DNA from: Azonexus sp.
GTDB taxonomy: Bacteria > Pseudomonadota > Gammaproteobacteria > Burkholderiales > Rhodocyclaceae
Length of the DNA: 64,000 nucleotides
Reading direction: 5' to 3'
Assembly (NCBI GenBank): GCA_030696345.1
Contig: JAUYSK010000003.1
Coordinates: 1-64,000, forward strand
The notes under the pieces are model-generated. The model was given only the letters and a program-made list of their open reading frames with translations, made no database searches and was not told the origin of the DNA. The position numbers and the translations under genes were made by a program. The first letter of the stretch is position 1, and every line of letters starts with the position of its first letter. Below are positions 55,161-64,000 of this stretch, piece after piece.

Positions 55161-56360
55161 ATGCTATTCGACTACAAGGCGGTGAGCGCCGAAGGGCGAA
55201 TGATCCACGGGCGACTGGACGCCATTAACCTGATCGACCTCGAAATGCGCCTGAAGCGCATGGAACTCGATCTGGTCACGGGTACGCTGGTTCAGCACCA
55301 CGCCTTTTTTGGCAACAATAGGATTCCACGCCCCGAGCTGATCAATTTCTGCTTCCATCTCGAACAACTCGCCCGGGCCGGCGTGCCAATTCTCGATGGC
55401 CTGACCGACTTGCGCGACTCGATCGAACACCCGCGTTTCCGTGAAGTCATCGCCGTCATCATCGAAAATATCGAAGGTGGCCAAACCCTGTCGCAAGCCA
55501 TGGCCATCCATGCGGATGTCTTCAGTCAGGTATTCGTGAACCTGATCCGGGCCGGTGAATCGAGCGGCCAGTTGCCTGAAGTGCTGGTCAGCCTGACCGA
55601 GTCGCTGAAATGGGAAGATGAACTCGCATCCCACACCAAAAAAATCCTGATGTACCCGGCCTTTGTCGCCACCATCGTGCTCGCTGCCACCTTTTTCCTG
55701 ATGATCTACATGGTGCCGCAGCTCAAGATGTTCGTGAAGAACATGGGGCAGACCCTGCCAACGCAAACCAAGGTGCTGTTCTTCGTTTCCGATCTGCTGG
55801 TCAATTTCTGGTACATCTTCCTGCTGGCGCCGATCGTCGGCTTCATCATCGGACAGTTCATCCTGCGCACCAACCCGCTGGCCCGGACGCGGCTGGATGG
55901 CATCAAGCTGCAGTTGCCGATGGTCGGCCCCATCCTGAAAAAGATCATCCTCTCCCGCTTTGCCAACACCTTTGCCATGCTTTACGCCGCCGGCATCCCC
56001 ATTCTTGAATCGATCCGGACGACTCAGGACATCGTCGGCAACCGCGTCGTTCGTCAGGCCCTGCAACGGGTCGAGCAATCAATTCGGGAAGGGCGCAACG
56101 TTGCCGCCGCCTTTCACGACGTCGGGCTGTTTCCCCCACTTGTCGTCCGCATGCTGCGCGTCGGCGAAAGCACCGGTGGGCTGGACAAGGCTTTGCTCAA
56201 TGTCAGCTATTTCTACACCCGTGACGTCAAGGAATCGGTCAGCAAGGTTCAGGCGATGATTGAGCCGATGCTGACACTTTTCATGGGCGCGTTGCTCGGC
56301 TGGATTATGCTATCGGTTATCGGACCCATTTACGACGTCATCAGCAAGATTAAAACGTGA
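55161..56360 (+). CDS. mshG: MSHA pilus platform protein MshG (GspF/PilC family)
   Basis: 399 residues, the GspF family length, with two repeated GspF domains: FCFHLEQLARAGVPILDGL in the first and ANTFAMLYAAGIPILESI in the second. Three membrane segments. It is the inner-membrane platform that couples ATPase rotation to pilin insertion. It begins 2 bases after mshE. Confidence 0.94.
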   Translation: MLFDYKAVSAEGRMIHGRLDAINLIDLEMRLKRMELDLVTGTLVQHHAFFGNNRIPRPELINFCFHLEQLARAGVPILDGLTDLRDSIEHPRFREVIAVIIENIEGGQTLSQAMAIHADVFSQVFVNLIRAGESSGQLPEVLVSLTESLKWEDELASHTKKILMYPAFVATIVLAATFFLMIYMVPQLKMFVKNMGQTLPTQTKVLFFVSDLLVNFWYIFLLAPIVGFIIGQFILRTNPLARTRLDGIKLQLPMVGPILKKIILSRFANTFAMLYAAGIPILESIRTTQDIVGNRVVRQALQRVEQSIREGRNVAAAFHDVGLFPPLVVRMLRVGESTGGLDKALLNVSYFYTRDVKESVSKVQAMIEPMLTLFMGALLGWIMLSVIGPIYDVISKIKT

Positions 56361-57871
56361 CCGCCCGCCGCCTGCTCTATCTCAACACGCATCGCCTCTC
56401 GGCTTATGCCTGGCGGCAAGGCCGGCTGTTGGCTGAAGGCGTCTTCGAGAATGATGATGACGGCCTCACCCAGTTTGCGGCTTACCTCAAGAGCCACCGA
56501 ACCAGCCATTTTTCGCTGCTGGCCAATGTCGCTGAAGAGGGGCACGCTCTTGAAACCATCCCTTTCCTGCAAGGTAGTGACCGGCAAGCGCTGATAACCC
56601 GCAAGATCGGCCAGCACTTTCTTGGTACACCGCTGGCCGCCGCATTCTCCCTGGGCTACGAGAAGGACAAGCGCAAAAACGAAAAGCTGCTGATCTCGGC
56701 ACTGACCAATCCGGCTCACTTCGAGCCCTGGCTGCAGCGCATCAGCGCGGCCGAAGTACCACTGAGCGGCATCTATTCCGTTGCCCAACTGGGCGGCCAG
56801 TTGTTGAAGAAACTCGACCTGGCCAGCAGCCGCTGCCTGCTGCTGACCATGCAGGATCACTCTATCCGCGAAAGCTATCTGGTCAATGGTCAGACACATT
56901 TTTCCCGCATGGCGCCAATCACCGACAGCAGCATTGCCGGCATTGCCAGCAGTTTCGGGGCTGAAGCGCGAAAGCTGCACCAGTATCTGATCGGCCAACG
57001 CCTGATCGGGCGTGACGAAGCCTTGCCCGTTTTCATCGTTGCCTATCCTCAAGCCATCCCGGCCATCGAAAAGGCCTGCCCAGATCATGGTCATCTGAGC
57101 TTCTCGATTCTCGACAGCCAGGTCGCCGCCCATAAAATGGGCCTGCATACCCCGCCGGAAGATAACCGCTGCGACGTCCTCTTTCTCCACCTGCTGGCAA
57201 CTGCAACGCCACGCCAGCAGTTCGCCGGCGAAGCGCCGCGCCACGATTTCCTTCTGGCGCAAATCCGCCAGGGCATCATCGCCGCCGGCCTGATTGCTCT
57301 TTTCGGCAGCCTGCTCTTTTCGGCCAAGGAAATTTACGATGCCTACACGTTGCGTGAAGAGGCCCAGGCACTGAAAGTCAGCGAAGCCGATCTCAACTGG
57401 CGTTATCAGGAAATTTCGGCCACCTTCCCGCAACTGGGCATCGACAACGAAACTCTCCGCCGCCTGACGACGCGCCATTCCGACCTGAGCTGGCAGCAGC
57501 GCCAGCCCGATTCCGCCTACCGTCTGATCAGCCATAGCCTGAGCCAGATGCCGAGCATCACACTGGAAAGCATCGACTGGAAAATTGGCCTCCAGGGGAC
57601 GTCCACCGCAGCAAGTATCGAAGGCAGTGAAGAAATTACAACAGTGCGCGGCGTCATCCTGCCGCAGAAAAACGCAACGACCCGACAGATTCTGGCGACC
57701 TTCGAACAGTTCGTAACACTTCTGCGGGAAAACCCGGATTACAGCATCAACGTTCTGCAGCAGCCCTTCGACATGGAATCCGAACGCGCCCTGCGCGGTG
57801 GCAATAACGAGGATGAGAATGCCCAGCCTCGGCCGTTTTCCGTCGAAATCATCCGGAAGATCGGGCCATGA
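56357..57871 (+). CDS. PilM/PilN-type fused alignment protein (MshI-like)
   Basis: 504 residues. The first 300 residues look like a PilM/MshI-type actin-fold protein (LLTMQDHSIRESYLVNGQ, then an EARKLHQYLIGQ helix). A membrane helix follows (about 310-330), then a coiled coil and a PilN-like periplasmic part. The start is GTG overlapping the mshG stop. MshI-type proteins link the platform to periplasmic partners. Fusion of both parts in one chain is not common. Confidence 0.75.
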   Translation: MTARRLLYLNTHRLSAYAWRQGRLLAEGVFENDDDGLTQFAAYLKSHRTSHFSLLANVAEEGHALETIPFLQGSDRQALITRKIGQHFLGTPLAAAFSLGYEKDKRKNEKLLISALTNPAHFEPWLQRISAAEVPLSGIYSVAQLGGQLLKKLDLASSRCLLLTMQDHSIRESYLVNGQTHFSRMAPITDSSIAGIASSFGAEARKLHQYLIGQRLIGRDEALPVFIVAYPQAIPAIEKACPDHGHLSFSILDSQVAAHKMGLHTPPEDNRCDVLFLHLLATATPRQQFAGEAPRHDFLLAQIRQGIIAAGLIALFGSLLFSAKEIYDAYTLREEAQALKVSEADLNWRYQEISATFPQLGIDNETLRRLTTRHSDLSWQQRQPDSAYRLISHSLSQMPSITLESIDWKIGLQGTSTAASIEGSEEITTVRGVILPQKNATTRQILATFEQFVTLLRENPDYSINVLQQPFDMESERALRGGNNEDENAQPRPFSVEIIRKIGP

Positions 57872-58467
57872 AATTCACTGCCCGCGACCTCGTCAAACTC
57901 AGGCTGCCCATGCTCGGCACGCTTGCGCTATTTATTCTGGCCGGGCTGTTCGCCTGGTGGAGCCAGCGCGATGCCGAAAAGGCCGAGCACGAACGCAATG
58001 CCGCCACAGCCAGTAAAAACCAGATCGAACAGCGCCTGCGCCAGGTTCGTACGGAAGAACAGGAGCTCAAGGACAGGGCCCATATTTTCCAGAAGATGCA
58101 GAACTTCGGCATCACCGGTGAGGAGAAACGTCTGGACTGGACAGAATCGCTACGCCTGATCCAGCAGGAAATGAGACTTCCCGGCATGAATTACGAATTC
58201 GGCGTCCAAAAGCCGCTGGAAAACGTCAACGGTGCTGCCTACGCCTACTTTGCCAGCCCCATGCGCCTGCAGCTCCGCCTGCTGCACGAAGAGGACCTGA
58301 TCACTTTCCTCGCTCGCGTGCAAAAAGAAGCCAAGGCACTGGTCCTCGTACGCAGTTGCAAGCTTTCGCCACTCGGCAGCCAGGCAGCAGGACGTGCAAC
58401 GGCCCAGCTTGGCGCCGATTGTGAGTTGCAATGGGTTACCGTCCGGCGGTCGAACGGAAAGAAATGA
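57868..58467 (+). CDS. PilO/MshJ-like pilus assembly protein
   Basis: 199 residues: one N-terminal membrane helix (about 16-34), a charged coiled coil (about 38-75), and a small periplasmic domain. This is the bitopic architecture of PilO/MshJ, the partner of PilN. Overall sequence similarity is weak, so the call rests on architecture and position. It overlaps its neighbours by 4 bases on both sides. Confidence 0.75.
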   Translation: MKFTARDLVKLRLPMLGTLALFILAGLFAWWSQRDAEKAEHERNAATASKNQIEQRLRQVRTEEQELKDRAHIFQKMQNFGITGEEKRLDWTESLRLIQQEMRLPGMNYEFGVQKPLENVNGAAYAYFASPMRLQLRLLHEEDLITFLARVQKEAKALVLVRSCKLSPLGSQAAGRATAQLGADCELQWVTVRRSNGKK

Positions 58468-58835
58468 CTACCCGTCTGTTTCTGCTCCTTTCGCTTCTGC
58501 TCTGTCTGCCAGGTTCAAGCTGGGCGCAGCAGGAACCCTTGGGCCGACTGTTTTTCACGCCGCAACAACGAACTGAAATGGACCGCCAGCGTCTGCTCAA
58601 CCCCGGCGCCAACTCGGGCGCGGTGGATAACGAGACCAGCCAGACCTTCAACGGCGAAGTAAGGCGCAGCAACGGCCGTAGCACCCGCTGGATCAACGGC
58701 GAAGCCAAGTGGAACGACAGCGCCCCTTCACCACGCGTTCCGGTAGGCGACACTTTCCATCCTGGGACCGGCGAGCGCGACAGCTTGTTGGGCGACGGAC
58801 GAATCATCGTCAAACCGGGCTCTTCATCCAGATGA
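58464..58835 (+). CDS. Small exported protein of the MSHA cluster (MshK-like)
   Basis: 123 residues. A clear signal peptide (LLLSLLLCLPGSSWAQ) precedes a short secreted protein starting PLGRLFFTPQQRTEMDRQR, followed by a NGEVRRSNGRSTRWINGE repeat-like stretch. Position after the MshJ-like gene suggests MshK, the PilP-like periplasmic partner. The start overlaps the previous stop as ATGA, and the end overlaps the next start in the same way. Confidence 0.65.
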   Translation: MTTRLFLLLSLLLCLPGSSWAQQEPLGRLFFTPQQRTEMDRQRLLNPGANSGAVDNETSQTFNGEVRRSNGRSTRWINGEAKWNDSAPSPRVPVGDTFHPGTGERDSLLGDGRIIVKPGSSSR

Positions 58836-61438
58836 GCAAATGCGCTCCGCTTAACAGGCAAAGGGGCGTCGCGCTCTGGATGCTCCTGATCGCCGTCGTC
58901 ATGGCAGGCGGCTACGCCTTCTATCGAACCGCCAATGTTCAGCAGGCCAGAACCCAGCAGGACAACAAGCTCGCCACAGCAATGGCGCAAGCCAAGGATG
59001 CGCTGATTGCCTATGCCGTGACCGACAGCGACCGCCCGGGCAGCCTGCCCTGCCCCGACCTGATAACGAACAATGTGGGATTCGACAATTTCCCGGGCGA
59101 CGGAAAAACCGACATGTTCACGGTTAACCAATGCCCTATTTACGTTGGCTGGCTCCCCTGGGTCACCCTGGATTTGCCAGAGCTGACCGACAACACCGGC
59201 ACCCGGCTGTGGTATGTCCTCGCGCCAGCCCTGCGCAATCATGACAGCGCCCAGCCGATCAACAGTGACACCCTTCCCGGCCTTCAGGTCGACGGCACCA
59301 CAGATCAGGTCGCCGCCCTGATCATTGCTTCTCGCGCCCCGCTGGCCGGACAGAACCGGCCGTCCAATCTCCCGGCCGACTATCTGGATGACGAAAATGG
59401 CAACGGCAATGATCACAAGTACGTGACCGGCCCCGCCAGCGCTGCATTCAACGACCTCGTTCTCATCATCACCCGCCAGGAACTGATGGCTGCCGTTGAA
59501 AAGCGGGTTGCCAACGAGGTTAAAAGCTGCCTCGACCAACATGCCGCATCTGCCGCCAATATCAACCATCGCTATCCGTGGCCAGCCCCCTTCTCGGCCA
59601 CCAATCGTGAAGGTCGGGCCAACAGCCTGTTTGGCCGTGTGCCCCTCACCCAGCCCGCCAGCGGCCCCGAAGCGGCGCTCAAAGGCAGTATCGCCAAACT
59701 GACGCTGGCCCAAACCACGCTCAGCACATCGACCGATGCCAACCAGCAACTGGCTGCGCTGCAGAACCTGAGCGCAACTCTGCTGGAAGCCCGTAACCTC
59801 TTTGATGTCATCTTCAGCACGGCCAACCAACTGAAACAGGTAGCCGATGCCGTCAGCAGTCAGGTGCTGCTGATCGATAGCGCAATCGATACAGCGTCAC
59901 TCAATGGCCGCATCAGCGTCAGTGAAGGCTTGAACATACGAACACTGAATACGGGCACCGACACGCTCTTCAACTCACTGCCTGACCAGTTGGCCAAACT
60001 GGGCGTCGATGTCGTGCCCTGGGAGCTGAACCGGCAACGCATCGTGCTCGACGCGGCCAGCACCGCCTCGGACCTGCTCAGCAGCACCACCTATCTCGAA
60101 CAATTGCTCGGGACAACAGCCACACCACGGCTAGACATCAACCTCGCTCCCGCTCAAGCTGCCGCCACCGCCGCCCGCGTGGACGCCCAGGCAGCAGCCT
60201 CCGCCACCGCCACCTCCAACCCCGCCTTGCTGGCCCTTGCCAAAACCTCGGCCACTACATTAAGCGGCGCGCTGAGCACACTGCAGGCCAGCATTGAAGC
60301 AACACGCGTCAGCGAACTTTCCAGCACTGTCAGCCTCTGGGGAACCCCAATCAGCACCTTGCAGACGACGCTGCAAAGCACACCAAACAGTGACAACCTG
60401 ATTGCCTTGCGTAACGCGCTGATAACCGCCACAGCGTCGGTCGATGCCATTGCCACCGGCGTTCCCGGTATCCTGACTGCTCGCAGCAACGCTTCCAGCG
60501 CGCTGAACAGCCTGATCGCTGCCACTCAGGTAGCCTTGCCGAACTTCAGCCAGATCAACTCTGACACGACAACCGCACTTGCCACACTGACGGCTCTCTC
60601 GGCCACCATCCTGAGCAACGAACAAGTAGACAATAATGTCAGCCACACCAGCCTGAATGCATTGCTGACAGCCTACCAAACTGCCCGTAACGATTTCAGC
60701 ACACAAGACACCGCCATACCTCGCCCCCTGCAACGCAACATCACCCCCTATGCCACAACACTGGGCAATGCTGCGGTCAACGTCGATTTTTGGGCAAAAA
60801 TCATTTCTGCCAATACCGGGCTGATTGCACCTCAAGCCAAAGCCGACACGATCGCCGATCCGACGCAAGCTGCTGTGCTCAATAGCTCCGCCTACAGTAC
60901 GGCAAATGAGGCCCTGACCAGCGTCACCGGCAAGAATGAATCGCTCCAGCTATTGCAGGCCTTCATCGACAACCAGTCTGCGGCAAATCTGGCAAGCGCG
61001 ACGACAGCGCTGAGTGAAACAAGCACCTTGCTCAACACCCTGCTGGCGCAGGCCGGGCAGCTTGACAGCCTGCTTTCCGGAACAACAGCCAGCGCCAGCC
61101 CGATCATCTGGCTGTCCAGCCGTTGTGATTTCCTGCAGGCCAACGTCAATACCTGGTGGAAAAGCAACCAATGGGCAAACACCCTTTTTTACCAGATTAG
61201 TCACCCGCTTCAATCCACCGCGGGAACACTGACCGTCAACGGCGCAGGGGCTTATCGCCTGCTGGCCGTTGCTGGCGGGCGCGCCCTTGGTACGCAGAAC
61301 CATGCCAGCGCCTCCTCAGCCAACTTCCTTGAGGCGACCAATGCCAATGCCTCTCGCGATGGAGATGCCACGGCACCGGCAGTCGCCTTTACGACAGCCC
61401 CGCCATCGGCTACCTTCAACGACCGTCTTGCCTACTGA
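58832..61438 (+). CDS. Giant pilin-like protein (868 residues)
   Basis: The N-terminus RQRGVALWMLLIAVVMAGGY resembles a prepilin/GspK-type signal: basic leader, Gly, then a hydrophobic helix, without Glu at +5. Residues about 50-260 share a module with the next pilin-like gene (AKDALIAYA, LPCP, GWLPWVTLDLPEL, AALIIASRA, FNDLVLIITRQEL). The following 480 residues are Ala/Ser/Thr-rich with helical heptad-like patterns, ending in a Cys-containing C-terminal domain. It may be a minor pilin or tip adhesin (inference). I know no named family for the full-length protein. It overlaps the MshK-like stop as ATGA. Confidence 0.75.
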   Translation: MSKCAPLNRQRGVALWMLLIAVVMAGGYAFYRTANVQQARTQQDNKLATAMAQAKDALIAYAVTDSDRPGSLPCPDLITNNVGFDNFPGDGKTDMFTVNQCPIYVGWLPWVTLDLPELTDNTGTRLWYVLAPALRNHDSAQPINSDTLPGLQVDGTTDQVAALIIASRAPLAGQNRPSNLPADYLDDENGNGNDHKYVTGPASAAFNDLVLIITRQELMAAVEKRVANEVKSCLDQHAASAANINHRYPWPAPFSATNREGRANSLFGRVPLTQPASGPEAALKGSIAKLTLAQTTLSTSTDANQQLAALQNLSATLLEARNLFDVIFSTANQLKQVADAVSSQVLLIDSAIDTASLNGRISVSEGLNIRTLNTGTDTLFNSLPDQLAKLGVDVVPWELNRQRIVLDAASTASDLLSSTTYLEQLLGTTATPRLDINLAPAQAAATAARVDAQAAASATATSNPALLALAKTSATTLSGALSTLQASIEATRVSELSSTVSLWGTPISTLQTTLQSTPNSDNLIALRNALITATASVDAIATGVPGILTARSNASSALNSLIAATQVALPNFSQINSDTTTALATLTALSATILSNEQVDNNVSHTSLNALLTAYQTARNDFSTQDTAIPRPLQRNITPYATTLGNAAVNVDFWAKIISANTGLIAPQAKADTIADPTQAAVLNSSAYSTANEALTSVTGKNESLQLLQAFIDNQSAANLASATTALSETSTLLNTLLAQAGQLDSLLSGTTASASPIIWLSSRCDFLQANVNTWWKSNQWANTLFYQISHPLQSTAGTLTVNGAGAYRLLAVAGGRALGTQNHASASSANFLEATNANASRDGDATAPAVAFTTAPPSATFNDRLAY

Positions 61439-61447
61439 GCACTACCG

Positions 61448-62155
61448 ATGCAACGCTCTGCCCCTTCACAACATGGTTTTTCGCTGGTCGAACTGGCCGT
61501 CGTACTGGTCATCGTCGCCCTGCTCACCGGCGGACTGATGCTTGGACTTGCGGCGCAACGAGAAACCGTCACCAATCAAGAGGCGCAGCGACAGCTCGAC
61601 AACGCCAAGGAGGCCCTGCTCGGCTTCACCATTACCAACGGGCGGCTGCCCTGCCCAGCCAATCCCGCTTTGGCCAACGGGGTTGTTGGTGCCGGTCTGG
61701 AGGACTGTGCCATTTTGCCAAGCGGACACGGTGTTCTTCCCTGGGCAACCCTCGGGCTTCCCGAAACAGACCCATGGGGCCAGCGGCTGACTTACTTTGC
61801 CAGCACGAAATTCACCACGGTCCTGGTTGCTGGCTCGCTCAGCAGCTTCACCATGGCGACCGGAGTTGCTCCGGATAACGCCGGCACCGCCAATGTCAAA
61901 ATCACAGAGACTGCCGGCAGCAACATTGCCTCCGACCTGGCTGCCGTGGTCATCAGCCATGGCGCAAGGGGCGTCGGCAGCTACACGACCGCGGGTACAA
62001 TGATTGGCGGCGCAGCCGGCGATGAAGCCGAGAACGCGGATGCCGACCTGACCTTCGTGGCCCATACGCCGACTCCGGACTTTGACGACCTGCTCACCTG
62101 GATCACGCCAGCCCTGCTCAAATCCCGCTTGGTCGCGGTCGGCAAGCTTCCCTAG
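61448..62155 (+). CDS. Prepilin-type protein (minor pilin)
   Basis: 235 residues. The canonical class III signal is clear: QHGFSLVELAVVLVIVALL with Gly at -1, Phe at +1 and Glu at +5. The globular head carries LPCP, GVLPWATLGLPETDPWGQ and a C-terminal FDDLLTWITPALL, shared with the preceding giant protein. It should be cleaved by a prepilin peptidase not encoded here. It is probably a minor rather than the major pilin. Confidence 0.88.
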   Translation: MQRSAPSQHGFSLVELAVVLVIVALLTGGLMLGLAAQRETVTNQEAQRQLDNAKEALLGFTITNGRLPCPANPALANGVVGAGLEDCAILPSGHGVLPWATLGLPETDPWGQRLTYFASTKFTTVLVAGSLSSFTMATGVAPDNAGTANVKITETAGSNIASDLAAVVISHGARGVGSYTTAGTMIGGAAGDEAENADADLTFVAHTPTPDFDDLLTWITPALLKSRLVAVGKLP

Positions 62156-62244
62156 ATCATCTCAAGCACGCCTTTTGGCTTATTGACCTTAACCGCCACC
62201 ACTGCCAGACTGGACTATGCAACCGTTATGAGTTCAACCAGCCC

Positions 62245-63555
62245 GTGAGCCAGCACCCCTTCCTTTTCTCCCTGCGCAACGCCGGCATCAATCCTGATGA
62301 CGATGCCGAAATACGGCTGAAGAAATCACTACTGATCTTTGCCACGGGCCTCGTCTGCCTCGGTTCCATGCTCTGGCTTTTCCTCTATGGCCAGATGGGG
62401 CCACAGTTTTCGGCAACTGCACCGTTCATTTTTCAGATACTGCTGGTCAGCAACCTGCTTTTCTTTTTCCGTAGCGGCAATTTCGACTTTTTCCGCTACA
62501 CACAGTTGGCACTCTTCCTCTTCGCACCTTTTGCCGTGCAATGGAGCATCGGCAACTTCATCACGGCCAGCGGCACCAGCCTGTGGGGCCTGCTGGCGCC
62601 GATCGGCGCGGTTCTGTTCTTCGGCGTTCGCGAATCCATCGCCTGGTTCATCGCCTATATTTTCCTGACCGCCCTCTCCGGCTTTTTTGACTACTTCCTG
62701 GCTGACAGCCTGGCCGCAACCGCACCCAAAGTAGCGACCCGGACCAGCGTCTTTTTCTTCGCCCTGAATTTCGCGGCAATTTCCAGCATCGTCTATCTGC
62801 TGCTGCGCTACGCAGTCCAGGAAAAGGCCAAGGCACAGGCTGAGCTGGAAGCTACCCATTGCCTGCTTCAGGCCGAGCAGGAACGATCCGAACGGCTCTT
62901 GCTCAACATCCTGCCCGGCCCGGTCGCCGAACGTCTCAAGCACAACAAGCAGACCATCGCCGACGGTTTTGCCGATGTCACCGTGATGTTCGTTGATATC
63001 GTCAACTTCACCAAGATCGCGGAAGGGCTGTCACCACAACAGGTCTTTGCGATGTTGAACCGCATTTTTTCCTCCTTCGATGAACTGGCAGAAGAGTTTG
63101 GCGTTGAAAAAATCAAGACCATCGGTGACGCCTATATGGTTGCCGGCGGCCTCAACAACGAGCTGACCAATTACTCGAAATCGATCACCGAACTGGCCAT
63201 TGCGATGCGCGATCTGCTGCGCAAGGACTTCGCCATCAACGATATGCACCTGGAAGTGCGCATCGGTATCGGTACCGGACCGATCGTCGCTGGCGTCGTT
63301 GGCAAGAAAAAATTCATCTACGACCTGTGGGGCGACACCGTCAATCTGGCCAGCCGGATCACCAGTGAAGGCGTACCGGGCATGATTCAGGTCGACGAAA
63401 CCACCTACCGGCGACTGAGCGAGCACTTTTCCTTCCATGAACCACAAACAATCTATTTGAAAGGCAAGGGGAACACCGTGGTTTATCGCCTGATCGGCCC
63501 GCAGGACCAAAGCGATGTTTTGCAAAGCGCCATCAGCGACGAGCTGACAGACTGA
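62245..63555 (+). CDS. Membrane class III adenylate cyclase
   Basis: 436 residues. Six hydrophobic segments (about 28-190) form a membrane domain, followed by a coiled linker (ERSERLLLNILPGPVAERL) and a class III cyclase domain. Metal Asp residues lie in MFVDIVNFTKI and IGDAYMVAGGL; Lys in EKIKTIGD and Asp in YDLWGDTVNLASR favour ATP over GTP. It starts with GTG. A 7-codon reading frame (62228-62248, with stop) ends exactly over that GTG; this may be chance. It is the second cAMP-producing enzyme in the window. Confidence 0.9.
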   Translation: MSQHPFLFSLRNAGINPDDDAEIRLKKSLLIFATGLVCLGSMLWLFLYGQMGPQFSATAPFIFQILLVSNLLFFFRSGNFDFFRYTQLALFLFAPFAVQWSIGNFITASGTSLWGLLAPIGAVLFFGVRESIAWFIAYIFLTALSGFFDYFLADSLAATAPKVATRTSVFFFALNFAAISSIVYLLLRYAVQEKAKAQAELEATHCLLQAEQERSERLLLNILPGPVAERLKHNKQTIADGFADVTVMFVDIVNFTKIAEGLSPQQVFAMLNRIFSSFDELAEEFGVEKIKTIGDAYMVAGGLNNELTNYSKSITELAIAMRDLLRKDFAINDMHLEVRIGIGTGPIVAGVVGKKKFIYDLWGDTVNLASRITSEGVPGMIQVDETTYRRLSEHFSFHEPQTIYLKGKGNTVVYRLIGPQDQSDVLQSAISDELTD

Positions 63556-64000
63556 ATGCCACCCGACCCGGTCGGTTCGCGATCAATTCCAGGCTATAGC
63601 CTGCCGCTTCGGCTTGACGGGTGGCGTGAAAAAGACCTATTCCCAGCCCATCTTCCGAACTGACCGGCTCATGCAAAATGGTGTCCGCGACCTCCGAAGC
63701 GACCGGCTCACCATCGTCAGCCACCATCAGTCCGGCATGAGCAAAGCTGACTCGGATACCCAGCCCCGGTTGGCGCTGACGTTTGGCTAGCGCGTTCTGC
63801 AACAAGTTTTCCACGACGCTATCGAACAGGCTTCTGGGTACCATCTCATCGGGTTCGGGCAGCCCGTCCCAGACAATATCGGCATGACCATAGCGGTCTT
63901 TCAAACTTTCCCACCAGACCGCTGCATCAACGCGCTCAGAGCCATCAACTTGAGGCGACTGCAGCTTTTCCAGCGTGACCTTCAGCCGTTCGGTAATCTG
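63533..64000 (-). CDS. Histidine kinase, C-terminal ATPase part (5' truncated by window edge)
   Basis: The frame is open to the right edge, so only the last 155 residues are seen. They contain a HATPase N-box (DSVVENLLQNALAKR), a G1-like VADDGEPV and a G2-like GLGIGLFHATRQAEAAG, ending in AFSLSARR. This is the C-terminus of a two-component sensor kinase; sensor domains are outside. Its stop overlaps the convergent cyclase by 23 bases. It could be the partner of the sigma-54 regulator, but nothing here proves it. Confidence 0.85.
   Translation of the reverse strand, partial: QITERLKVTLEKLQSPQVDGSERVDAAVWWESLKDRYGHADIVWDGLPEPDEMVPRSLFDSVVENLLQNALAKRQRQPGLGIRVSFAHAGLMVADDGEPVASEVADTILHEPVSSEDGLGIGLFHATRQAEAAGYSLELIANRPGRVAFSLSARR

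Noticed and set aside
62228..62248. Seven-codon leader frame whose stop overlaps the GTG of the cyclase
   Set aside because: No ribosome site and no sequence feature beyond the overlap; likely chance.

Overview
The window looks like a chromosomal segment of a GC-rich betaproteobacterium, most likely a member of the Rhodocyclales (Dechloromonas/Azonexus-like). This is inferred from the murA-BolA-mla neighbourhood, the his genes leading into tatABC, the tandem cyanophycin synthetases and the many CHASE2/GAF/HD-GYP signalling proteins. No tRNA, rRNA, insertion sequence, prophage or CRISPR array was seen. Genes are packed tightly, with many 4-base start/stop overlaps, and no gene-free stretch exceeds about 300 bases.

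Region 1 (1-6330, + strand) is a cyanophycin unit: the end of an ABC exporter, a DUF1854 protein, a truncated CphA-like ligase with a degraded Mur-ligase P-loop, and a complete cyanophycin synthetase, closed by a terminator. Region 2 (6345-18412, - strand) is a signal-transduction operon. In transcription order it holds a CHASE2 Ser/Thr kinase, a PP2C phosphatase, an FHA protein, a CHASE2 adenylate cyclase, a metallo-beta-lactamase-fold probable cyclic-nucleotide phosphodiesterase, a cyclic-nucleotide-binding/rhodanese fusion, a GAF-containing GspE/PilB-type ATPase and a GAF/HD-GYP c-di-GMP phosphodiesterase. It joins protein phosphorylation, cAMP and c-di-GMP signalling in one transcription unit and is the most system-like part of the window.

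Region 3 (18498-30541) is mixed metabolism and envelope: an ornithine-cyclodeaminase-like protein, a TerC protein, sucCD (with sucD interrupted by an in-frame TAG before the catalytic His), a MATE pump, phenylacetate-CoA ligase, an FAH-family hydrolase, a FimV-like protein, a Nif3-like protein, a DegS/AlgW-like protease and a class II amidotransferase. Region 4 (30542-40101) carries hisG-hisD, a pair of chromate-transporter genes, an inverted hisC, then hisBHAFIE, a HIT protein and tatABC. A cold-shock gene follows.

Region 5 (40709-47388, - strand) is the outer-membrane lipid-asymmetry operon mlaFEDACB, an ABC-2 exporter pair, a BolA protein and murA. Region 6 (47495-62155, + strand) is a MSHA-type IV pilus cluster headed by a sigma-54-type response regulator. 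It contains MshM-, MshL-, MshN-, MshE-, MshG-, MshI/J/K-like proteins and two pilin-like proteins, one of them 868 residues long. The window ends with a membrane-bound class III adenylate cyclase and the C-terminal part of a histidine kinase. MshE carries a c-di-GMP-binding-type N-terminus, so the HD-GYP protein of region 2 and the pilus of region 6 may share a second messenger (inference).
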